A DNA stretch of 64,000 nucleotides from Microglena sp. YARC (Eukaryota > Chlorophyta > Chlorophyceae > Chlamydomonadales > Chlamydomonadaceae), in NCBI GenBank assembly GCA_022414725.1, contig JAJSRW010000760.1, positions 27,950-91,949 of the forward strand, given 5' to 3'. Of this stretch, positions 17,090-28,476 are shown piece by piece. Position numbers and translations under genes: made by a program. The stretch's first letter is position 1, and every line of letters starts with the position of its first letter. A model generated the notes under the pieces. The model did not search any database and had not been told where the DNA came from. It was given only the letters and a program-made list of their open reading frames with translations.

Positions 17090-18960
17090 CATGTGAACTG
17101 TTTAGTCTAGGGGTCAGTGCCCGCACCCCTGTGGGTCTCGTAGCTTCGAGGTGTTACAGGACTACGTTTGTTTTGTAGTTCCCACCTACCAGTTTTTGAG
17201 GCTGTGCTACATTGTTGGCGTGGCTGGTGTTACCGCCGCTACTGATGTCGCCCATGCCTCCTAGGTGAAAGCTCTAGCCTAGGGGTCAGTGTCTGTACCC
17301 CTGTGTGTTCAGTAGCTTCAAGGTGTTCTAGGACTGCGCATGTTTTCTAGTGCCCACCTACCAGTTTTTGAGGCTGTGCTAAATTGTTGGCGTGGCTGGT
17401 ATTACCGCCGCCACTGATGTCGCCCATGCCTCCTAGGTGCAAGCTCTAGCCTAGAGTTCAGTGCCTGTACCCCTGTGGGTCCAGTAGCTTCAAGGTGTTA
17501 CAGGACTGCGCATGTTTTCTAGTGCCCACCTACCAGTTTTTGAGGCTGTGCTAAATTGTTGGCGTGGCTGGTATTACCGCCGCCACTGATGTCGCCCATG
17601 CCTCCTCGGTGAAAGCTCTAGCCTAGGTCAGTGCCTGTACCCCTGTGGGTCCAGTAGCTTTAAGGTGTTACAGGACTGCGCATGTTTTCTAGTGCCCACC
17701 TACCAGTTTTTGAGGCTGTGCTAAATTGTTGGCGTGGCTGGTATTACCGCCGCCACTGATGTCGCCCATGCCTCCTAGGTGCAAGCTCTAGCCTAGAGTT
17801 CAGTGCCTGTACCCCTGTGGGTCCAGTAGCTTCAAGGTGTTACAGGACTGCGCATGTTTTCTAGTGCCCACCTACCAGTTTTTGAGGCTGTGCTAAATTG
17901 TTGGCGTGGCTGGTATTACCGCCGCCACTGATGTCGCCCATGCCTCCTAGGTGAAAGCTCTAGCCTAGGGGTCAGTGCCTTTACCCCTGTGGGTTCAGTA
18001 GCTTCAAGGTGTTCTAGGACTGCACATGTGTTCTAGTGCCCACCTACCAGTTTTTGAGGCTGTGCTAAATTGTTGGCGTGGCTGGTATTACCGCCGCCAC
18101 TGATGTCGCCCATGCCTCCTAGGTGAAAGCTCTAGCCTAGAGTTCAGTGCCTGTACCCCTGTGGGTCCAGTAGCTTCAAGGTGTTCTAGGACTACGCATG
18201 CTTCCTAGTGCCCACCTACCAGTTTTTGAGGCTGTGCTACATTGTTGGCGTAACCGGTATTACCGCTACCAATGATGTTGCTCATGCTTCCTAGGTGAAA
18301 GCTCTAGCCCAGGTGTCAGTGCCTTTACCCCTGTGGGTCCAATAACTTCGAGGTATTTCAGGACTATGCATGTGTTCTAGTGCCCACGTAACAGTTTTTG
18401 AGGCTGCGCTACATTGTTGGCGTAACCGGTATTAACGATACCAATGATGTTGCCCATGCTTCCTAGGTGAAACCTCTAGCCCAGGTGTCAGTGCCTTTAC
18501 CCCTGTGGGTCCGATAGCCTGAGGTATTTCAGGACTATGCATGTGTTCTAGTGCCCACCTAACAGTTTTTGAGGCTGTGCTACATTGTTGGCGTAACCGG
18601 TATTACCGCTACCAATGATGTTGCTCATGCTTCCTAGGTGAAAGCTCTAGCCCAGGTGTCAGTGCCTTTACCCCTGTGGGTCCAATAACTTCGAGGTATT
18701 TCAGGACTATGCATGTGTTCTAGTGCCCACCTAGCAGTTTTTGAGGCTGCGCTACATTGTTGGCGGAACCGGTATTACCGCTACCAATGATGTTGCCCAT
18801 GCTTCCTAGGTGAAAGCTATAGCCCAGGTGTTAGTGCCCACCTATCAGTTTTTGAGGCTGTGCTACATTGTTCGCGTGGCTGCTGTTGCCAATGCCAATG
18901 ATGTTGCCCTTGCTTCCTGGGTGAATGCTTCAGTCTAGGGTTACCGGGGCGAGGGCTACG
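17090..18960 (-). repeat. 172-bp satellite containing a splice-bounded mini-exon
   Basis: About eleven units. CAGTTTTTGAGGCTGTGCTA recurs every 170-174 bp. Two subfamilies exist: 17.1-18.2 kb (GCCGCCACTGATGTCGCC) and 18.2-18.9 kb (GCTACCAATGATGTTGC). On the minus strand units read acceptor-like CACCTAG, then an open stretch of ~71 bases ending AQPQKL, then donor CTG|GTAGGTGGG. The frame stays open in both subfamilies despite substitutions. No further exon of such a gene was found. Confidence 0.9.
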
Positions 18961-19400
18961 TAGGTCAGACAATTTTGGGGGGCCTCTCCAGGGGCCTCAA
19001 CACCCTGTTACCAACGCTATAGAGGTGTTAGGCAATTGTTATTGGCATGTTGGGTGTGGGGTAACGTTAATATATTGCAAGGACAACAAGAGTTGTATTA
19101 AGGTGCCGATGTGTCACTCGGCCTCTGTGTGTTATTGTCCGACTTGTATGTCGGCACCCGAGTAGGCAAAGTACACATGGGTCCCTGTTCCCACCAGGAC
19201 CCGCGTTGTCTGCCGCCGGGCGTTCAGGCTAGCTTTGGCCTGCACGCCACTATGCAGTACTATGAAGTACGCATTAGATCTTTCCTATATATCGCCCTAT
19301 TGCGCTTAATTGCTAACTTCACTCCATTGAGTCTACAGTGTAAACAACTACGACTGAAACCGTGCAACACTTAATAAGTTGTAACAATTCTAATGAACTG
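18960..19400. other. Unassigned region
   Basis: An 87-codon plus-strand frame (19,111-19,374) has no recognisable family. Nothing else is supported. Confidence 0.4.
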
Positions 19401-19503
19401 CTTCTTGCCCAACCCCCCTAGAACAAACCTGGCCCAGGCTGATCTCTTGAGCTTCTTGCCCAGGCCCCCTAGAACAATCCTGGTCCAGGCTGATCCCTTG
19501 AGC
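19401..19503. repeat. 51-bp direct duplication
   Basis: Two copies of CTTCTTGCCCA...CTAGAACAA...CCAGGCTGATC, 51 bp apart, in the region downstream of the hydrolase gene. Confidence 0.85.
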
Positions 19504-19802
19504 TTCGCGTTGGTTAGCAATTATCTTAGCACAATATACAGACAGAAAATTCTATTAATTAAAAAGGACATAGAAAGGTAATAGACATGTCCAATCGTCG
19601 AGGTTCAGGGCTTTGATACACCACGGAACTATAAACAAACATAACTAAATAGTAACAATCCGACTCACGGCATCCTGTCCAAACATAATTTTTATAATTC
19701 CTATATAAACGACGCCTGTGGTCTGGATCCACTTGGACTTGCTCCAGGCCCAGAGTCCTAATATACCGGTGTAGGCTGGAGGGACTTGCCAACTCTTTAT
19801 TC

Positions 19803-19986
19803 CTAGATTGTGAATGAATACTGTAGGCCACTGCCTTCGCATACGTCCACAATCTTGCGTTGCAAGTCGCCTACTACCTCTGCATCAACAGGAGCTGCTT
19901 GCTTCGCAGACGCCATGGCAAGAGAGGCTCTTAAGTAAGACGCCCACAGCAGCAACATGGCTTGGCTTGTTTCTCGAACTTTGGAC
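19803..19986 (-). CDS. Hydrolase terminal exon
   Basis: After acceptor CTGCTTAG, G completes an Arg codon begun by the previous exon. Sixty residues follow, including AMLLLWASYLRASLAM, then TAG at 19,803-19,805. AATAAA overlaps the next bases on the minus strand. The Leu/Trp-rich helix fits the C-terminal helix that follows the catalytic His in this fold. Confidence 0.75.
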
Positions 19987-21451
19987 CTAAGCAGCATGAT
20001 GGGCATTGGCATTGGCATGGGTTTCGGTGTTTGTGCATGGCTTGGCTTCTTTCTAGAACTTGGGACCTAAGCAGCATGATGGGCATTGGCATGGGTTTCG
20101 GTGTTGGTGCATGGCTTGGCTTCTTTCTAGAACTTAGGACCTATGCAGCATGATGGGCATTGGCATGGGTGTCGGTGTTGGTGCATGGCTTGACTTGTTT
20201 CTAGAATTTGGGACCTGTATGTGAGTGGTTAATTGGGTATGAGGGGTTTGTGTGTAATTGGTTAATTGGATAATTGGTTAATTGGTTAATTGGGTATGAG
20301 GGGTTTGTGTGTATTTGGTTAATTGGTTAATTGGTTAATTGGTTAATTGGTTAATTGGGTATGAGGGGTTTGTGTGTAATTGGTTAATTGGTTAATTGGA
20401 TATGAGGGGTTTGTGTGTAATTGGTTAATTGGGTAATTGGTTAATTGGGTAATTGGTTAATTGGGTATGAGGGGTTTGTGTGTAATTGGTTAATTGGGTA
20501 TGAGGGGTTTGTGTGTAAGTTACATTCCAGGGGTAGGTCAAATAGGCTAAAGAAACTTTCCCAACCGTGATATGAAGGGCTTTAAAAGAAAAAGCATTGA
20601 TGAACTGAACCCCAAGGACCTTAGAGGCATGATGGGCATTGGCATTGGCAGGGGTTTCGGTGTTGGTGCTTTTTTGTGTTGGCGTTTGTTGGTGTTGGTG
20701 TTTGTTGGGTGTTGTGTTGGGTGTTGTGGTGTGGGTGGGTGTTGGTGTTGGTGCCCGTTGGGTGTTGGTGGGTATTGGAAGGGGGGTGAGTGTGGGTGTG
20801 TTTGAGAGGGAGGTTGCATGTAGTTGGTTTGGAGGTTGGATAGGGGAGTATAGGTTCGATGGTGGTGGTGTGGTGAAGCAGGATGATGGGAACAGGAAGG
20901 TGTGTGTGTGGGGTGCGGTGTGTGTGTATGTGTGTGTGTGTGTGGGGGGGGGCTGATTGATGCTATACAGCCAGACTGCCCTCTCTGACCCCAGGCAGTG
21001 AGCAGGCTTCGAAGGATGATAGGCCATGTAATCGAACTAGCCAAATATGCAAGTGGGCTGTTTGGTAGCTTAGGTCAAGGTCCTACCTGTTAGCCTTGTC
21101 CAACGAGCATGCGGAGCTCTGTCCACCCTGTCAGCCTTGCCCAACGAGCACACTGGGATCTGTCCTACCTGTCAGCCTTGCCCAACGAGCATACGGAGCT
21201 CTGTCCACCCTGTCAGCCTTGCCCAACGAGCACACTGGGATCTGTCCTACCTGTCAGCCTTGCCCAACGAGCATACGGAGCTCTGTCCACCCTGTCAGCC
21301 TTGCCCAACGAGCATACCAAGCTCTGTCCTACCTGTCAGCTTTGCAAAACGAGCACACTGAAATCCGTCCTACCTGTCAGCGTTGCACAACGAGCATGAT
21401 GAACACTGCAGAAATTTGAGCTGATCAAGGATGCTGACATGACCCCTGACT

Positions 21452-21523
<72 letters not shown>

Positions 21524-23313
21524 CAGGCGGGTCACATATATACATATGCATATATATATGTCTATATACTAATGTAATCAAAGTAGCCAACATTGTTTGA
21601 AATATGATTGGTAGCTTAGGTCAAATTGCAATCTGTCAGCCTTGCCCAACAAGCACACTGAGCTCTGTCCTACCTGTCAGGCTTGCTCGACGAGCACACT
21701 GAGACCCGTCCTACCTGTCAGCCTTCCCAACGAGCACACCGAGCTCTGTCCTACCTGTCAGGCTTGCCCAACAAGCACACCGAGCTCTGTCCTACCTGTC
21801 AGCCTTGCCCAACAAGCACACTGAGCTCTGTCCTACCTGTCAGGCCTGCCCAACAAGCACACCGAGCTCTGTCCTACCTGTCAGCCTTGCCCAACAAGCA
21901 CACCGAGCTCTGTCCTACCTGTCAGCCTTGCCCAACAAGCACACTGAGCTCTGTCCTACCTGTCAGCCTTGCCCGACGAGCACACTGAGACCCGTCCTAC
22001 CTGTCAGCCTTGCCCAACGAGCACACTGAGCTCTGTCCTACCTGTCAGCCTTGCCCAACGAGCACACTGAGCCCTGCAGAAATGTGAGCTGGTCCAGGAC
22101 GCTGAAGTGGCCCGCCTGCAAACACCCAGGTGCACATAATTGCATGTGCGTTAGGGTTTAGGGTTTAGGGTCTAGGGTAAGCCAAGTCTAGGGGTAGCCA
22201 AGTAGGCTAGAGGGACACCAGTGTGCGTTTACAGTGGCGTGTAGTGTGTAAACAGTGGCGTACAGCGTAGTGTAGTGTAGTGTAGTATAGTGTATTCAGT
22301 GCACCACACCCAGCCCCACCACCCAGCACCACACCGCAACATAAGCTGACTGTGGAGCGCACTGCCCTTTGGGGCTGACATGGACAGCTTGCAGGTGAGA
22401 ACCAGTGTGCGTATACAGTGTAGTGTAGTGTAGTGTAGTGAGGGAAAATGTGAGTTGATCCAGGACGCTGAAGTGGCCCGCCTGCAAACACACATGTACA
22501 CATGTTTGCATGTACATTATAGTCTAGGGGTAGCCAAATAAGCTAGAGGAAGTTGCAACCCTCAAATTATCAAAGCTTATCTTTTTTACTAGGAGCAGCA
22601 GCTTCTAGGCAGCTCCCTTGACTTGCAACCCTCAAATGATCTTAGCTTATCTTTTTTACCAGGAGCAGCAGCTTCTAGGCAGCTCCCTTGACTTGCAACC
22701 CTCAAATGATCTTAGCTTATCTTTTTTACTAGGAGCAGCAGCTTCTAGGCAGCTCCCTTGACTTGCAACCCAGCCAAACCAAAAGCAAAGTTGTGCATCT
22801 GGAAGCTGACAAAATCGGTTTTCCATTACTGTTCAAAATCTAGGGGCTTAGCCCAGTGGCTGCCTCAGGGAGCTGCTGAGAAGCTGCTGCCTGTAGTTGA
22901 AAAGAAAAACTAATGATCAACATGACTCTGGAATATTATAATATAATATCAATTATGATTCTGGAATATCAGGCAAAGCCGGATTAACAAATTCTTCTTT
23001 AGTGCATGGCCCGGTCCCTGACAAATCGCAATCACAAAACGGACACATATAACATATTACATTACATTGGCATCGACAAGCAATTGTTGACCCAAGCCAA
23101 GCCAAGCCATTGTTGACCCAAGCCAAGCCAATGTCATCGCCAAGCCACCGTTGACCCAAGCCAAGCCAAGCCAAGCCAAGCCATTGTCATCGACAAGCCA
23201 TTGTTAACCCAAGCCAAGCCAAGCCATTGTCATCGGCAAGCCATTGTTAACCCAAGCCAAGCCAAGCCAAGCCATTGCCTTTGTTGGCCCAAGATAAGCC
23301 CGCTCCACAACAT

Positions 23314-23355
<42 letters not shown>

Positions 23356-26300
23356 CTTCAACAAATCCTCAGAAAAAGAAAAGCAATATTGCAGCAAGCA
23401 AGCAAGCATTATTATCAGCACTTATTATATAACCTAACCGATTTTAATCATCATCTGAGCCGCCTTCTTATCCAGCTATGCTCCAGTTGTCAAAACATTG
23501 TGAGTCTAGCTGCTCCGGAGGGTTTAGGGTTCAGGGTTTTTAGGGTTCAGGGTTTGGAGTTTTAGTCTCCATTTGGCAAGGCATTGGAATTCCAAACAAC
23601 AAAGAAAGCACAAATATCATAATAACCACACCTGTCTGATTTCAACCATCACCTGAGCTGCCCTATTATCCAGCTTTGCTCCAGTTGTCAGAACATTAGG
23701 AGTCTAGCTGCTCTCCCTTTGTCAATGCATTGGAATTCGAAACAACACCGAAAGCACAAACATCATCATAACCCCACCTCTCTGATTTCAACCATCACCT
23801 GAGCCGCCCTATTCTCCAGCTGTGATTCTCTTTTCTTGTTTGTGTGTTGGAATCACGAACAACACATGCAGCACACCATGCATTTGATGGTATAGGTACC
23901 CACCTCTCTGATTTTAACCATCACTTGAGCCGCCCTAATCTCCAGCTGTGGTTCTCTTGTCTTGTTTGTGCGTTAGAATCACGAACAACACATGCAGCAC
24001 ACCATGCATTTGATGGTATAGGTACCCACCTCTCTGATTTTAACCATCACTTGAGCCGCCCTAATCTCCAGCTGTGGTTCTCTTGTCTTGTTTGTGCGTT
24101 AGAATCACGAACAACACATGCAGCACACCATGCATTTGATGGTACCCACCTCTCTGATTTTAACCATCACTTGAGCCGCCCTAATCTCCAGCTGTGGTTC
24201 TCTTGTCTTGTTTGTGCGTTAGAATCACGAACAACACATGCAGCACACCATGCATTTGATGGTATAGGTACCCACCTCTCTGATTTTAACCATCACTTGA
24301 GCCGCCCTAATCTCCAGCTGTGGTTCTCTTGTCTTGTTTGTGCGTTAGAATCACGAACAACACATGCAGCACACCATGCATTTGATGGTATAGGTACCCA
24401 CCTCTCTGATTTTAACCATCACTTGAGCCGCCCTAATCTCCAGCTGTGGTTCTCTTGTCTTGTTTGTGCGTTAGAATCACGAACAACACATGCAGCACAC
24501 CATGCATTTGATGGTATAGGTACCCACCTCTCTGATTTTAACCATCACTTGAGCCGCCCTAATCTCCAGCTGTGGTTCTCTTGTCTTGTTTGTGCGTTAG
24601 AATCACGAACAACACATGCAGCACACCATGCATTTGATGGTATAGGTACCCACCTCTCTGATTTTAACCATCACTTGAGCCGCCCTAATCTCCAGCTGTG
24701 GTTCTCTTGTCTTGTTTGTGCGTTGGAATCACAAACAACACATGCAGCACACCATGCAGTTGATGCTATAGTGTTTGTCTTCTTCGACCTTCGTGTCATG
24801 GTTGGGCAAGTCCCTTTAGCCTATTTGGCCTACCCCTCTACTGTAACATACAAGTCAATAGGAACACACCTCTTTGATTTCAACCATCACTTGAGCCGCC
24901 CTCTTATCCAGCAGCTCTCCATTAGTCAAAGCTTCAAAGAACTTCTTGTAGTTAGCACTCTTTGGGATGCAGTCACCGTTCTTGGCCAGCCCTACCACCA
25001 GTGCAGGCGGCTTACACTCTTGTAGACCAGGCAGCGAAGAAGGGTACCTGTCAAACACATAAGTTGAAATCGGTTCAAAAACAACAAAAAAATGGGGGCA
25101 GGATGCTTGTAGTTAGCACTCTTTGGGATGCAGTCGCCGTTCTTGGCACGCCCTGCCACCAAAGCAGGGGGTCTGAATGCTTGCAGGCCAGGCAACGAGG
25201 AAGGGTACCTGTGAAACAAATAGGTAACGTCCCCAAAACAACAAGTCAGAATGCTTGCAGTTTGGTGGAAATCCTTCAGTACATATCGAAGCAGGATGCT
25301 TTCAGTCAGCACTCTTCGGGGTGCAGCCGCCATTCTTGGCAAGCCCTACCACCAAAGTAGGGGGTCTGAATGCCTGCAGACCAGGCAGCGAAGAAGGGTA
25401 CCTGTCAGACAAATAGGGTGAAAATCCTTTCAAAAAATAGATATAAAAAGGAGTAGGATGCTTGTAGTTAGCACTCTTCTGGATGCAGTCACCATTGTTG
25501 GCCAGCCCTACCACCAGTGCAGGCGGATTACACTCTTGTAGACCAGGCAGCGAAGAAGGGTACCTGCCAAACACATAAGTTGAAATCGTTTCAAATACAA
25601 ACAAAAAATGGGGGCAGGATGCTTGTAGTTAGCACTCTCTGGGATGCAGTCACCGCTCTTGGCAAGCCCTACCACCAATGCATGGGGACTGAATGCTTGC
25701 AGTCAAGGCAGCGAGGAAGGGTACCTGCCAGACAAATAGGGTGAAAATCCTTTCAAAAACAATCGATATAAAAAGGAGTAGGATGCTTGTAGTTAGCACT
25801 CTTTGGGATGCAGTCGCCGTTGTTGGCAAGCCCTACCACCAAAGCAGGGGATCTGAATGCCTGCATACCAGGCAGCGAAGAAGGGTACTTGCAAAACACA
25901 TAGGGTAACAATCCTTTCAATAAAATAAACAAAATGGAGCAGGAGGCTTGTAGTTAACATGTTTTTGAATGCAGTCTCCGTTCTTGGCAAGCTCTATCAC
26001 CAATGCATGGGGACTGAATGCTTGCAGACCAGGCAGCGAATAAGGGTACCTGTAAAACAAATAGGAAAGGTCCCTAAAACAAGCCTCCAGTTGTACCTCC
26101 CCCCCCCCCCCCCCACACACACACACACCACCACCATGTAGAGTGCAAAGCTGACACAGACAGCCCTGGAGGGCCATCCTCTCTGAGCTGCCCAAAATGG
26201 ACACCTAGGACTTGCCCATGAGAAGGGACCAGGCGCTGTCATCCCTTTGGGAAAGAGGAGGTGCAATCCATGAATACTGGTATCAAAGGACAATCCATCA

Positions 26301-26838
26301 TAAAACCCTATCAAACATGTCATCCCCCCCCCCCCCCCCCCCACCACCACCGCCCTGGTTCACACTTGCACCACTTGCAATTGTACAGACAGGGCAAAAC
26401 AAAACATGTAAACAAGCCATTAGCATACGTAGATCGAAGTATACCACCCCTCCCACCCACCCCCACTACTCCCCCACTACTCCCCTACCATGTGTGCAAG
26501 CCTGACGCAGACAATCAATTAATAACAGATGCATCGCATCCATACACATCTTTTCTCATACCTCCCCCCCCACCCCCACCCCTCACACACCCCAACACCC
26601 CCCCACTACTCCCCCACCATGTGTGCAAGCCTGACGCACAGACAATCAATTAATAACAGATGCATCACATCCATACACATCTTTGCTCATAACTACCCCC
26701 CCCCCCCCCCTACTCACACACCCCCAACACACACCCCCACTACTCCCCCACCATGTGTGCAAGCCTGACGCAGACAATCAATTAATAACAGATGCATCAC
26801 ATCCATACACATCTTTGCTCATACCTACCCCCCCCCCC

Positions 26839-26869
<31 letters not shown>

Positions 26870-28417
26870 CACACACACCCCACTACTCCCCAACCATGTG
26901 TGCAAGCCTGCCGCAGTTATCAATTAATAATAGATGCAACATATCCATACACATCTTTCCCTCCCCCCCCCCCCCCCCCCCCCCCCCCCTGGAGGAAAGA
27001 AGCTAGACCAGAATTTTCCAGCCCGGGGATAACCGGTCACCCTTAAGCCCTAAACCCTGAATCCCCTAAACCCTACCCCCCCCCCCCCCCCCCCCGGGCT
27101 GGAAAAGTCCGGTCTAGCCTCCCCCCCCCCCCACACACCATGTTGTGTGCAAAACCTGACACAGATAATACCCCAGGAGTGGACACATTACATCCACCCT
27201 CCAGTCCTACCTACTCCCCCCCACCGTGTCCTGCGCAAACCTGACACAGACAATAAATCAATAATGGATGCAACCCATCCATCCGCATCTCGGCTCATAC
27301 CTGCCAGCTACCCTGCGCCATTGCACTTGATCATCATCTATCAGATGATGGGAATTGAACCCACGCGGAATATGTCTAAGCGCTTTAGTCAGCTACACTG
27401 CCCCAATGCACTCGATCATCATCTGTATCTGATGATGGGAATTGAACCCACGCAGAATATATCTACACACTTTGGTCAGCGATACTGCCCCAATGCACTT
27501 GATCATCGTCTGTATCAGATGCAGAAGATGGGACTCAAACCCACGCGGAATATATCTACGCACTTTAGTCAGCTATACTGCGCCAATGCACTCAATCACC
27601 ATTTGTATCAGATGATGGGAATTGAACCCACGCGGAATATATCTACACACTTTAGTCAGCTATCCTGCGCCAATGCACTCAATCACCATCTGTATCAGAT
27701 GATGGGACTCGAACCCACACAGAATATATCTACGCACTTTAGTCAGCTATACTGCGCTAATGCACTCAATCACCATCTGTATCAGATGATGGGTCTTGAA
27801 CCCACGCAGAATATATCTACGTGCTTTAGTCAGCTGTTCTGCGCCAATGCACTCAATCACCATCTGTATCAGATGATGGGACTCGAACCCACGCGGAATA
27901 TATCTACGCACTTTAGTCAGCTATCCTGCGCTAATGCACTCAATCATCGTCTGTATCAGATGATGGGTCTTGAACCCACGCAGAATATATATACGTGCTT
28001 TAGTCAGCTATCCTGCGCTAATGCACTCAATCACCATCTGTATCAGATGATGGGTCTTGAACCCACGCGGAATATATCTACGCACTTTAGTCAGCTATAC
28101 TGCGCCAATGCACTCAATCACCATCTGTATCAGATGATGGGTCTTGAACCCACGCGGAATATATCTACGCGCTTTAGTCAGCTATTCTGCGCCAATGCAC
28201 TCTGGATTGCCTGCCTCAGCATCCCTTCCCTTCACGCTCCCCTTCCCGTCCTTCTTTCCTCCTCTAGTTTGTTTCCTCTCTTGGACTTGACCTAGTTTGT
28301 TTTTTCAGGTTTATGGGGGCGCCTCAAAAACCCTCGTGCTTCCTGTTATAAAATTGGATGGTCTGCAGGCTGTGCTGCTGTCCTGTCTCAGCAGTGATTT
28401 GCTGAGTTGATGTAACG

Positions 28418-28476
<59 letters not shown>

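Noticed and set aside
21374..21445. Alternative catalytic-His exon
   Set aside because: It is two bases short and out of phase with the preceding exon at its only good acceptor.
21085..22041. CRISPR-like array of 41-bp repeats
   Set aside because: Units are directly tandem without unique spacers, the genome is eukaryotic, and units match an exon end and donor.
23844..25025. 393-codon plus-strand frame with a 42-residue repeat
   Set aside because: It is antisense to the exon-derived 126-bp units; period 126 is a multiple of three.
27320..28205. Cluster of genuine tRNA genes
   Set aside because: Box A, box B and a T arm are present, but no acceptor stem pairs and the D arm is abnormal.
27147..28295. 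382-codon plus-strand frame with a 29-residue repeat
   Set aside because: The period of 87 bp explains it. The units are antisense to tRNA-like sequence.
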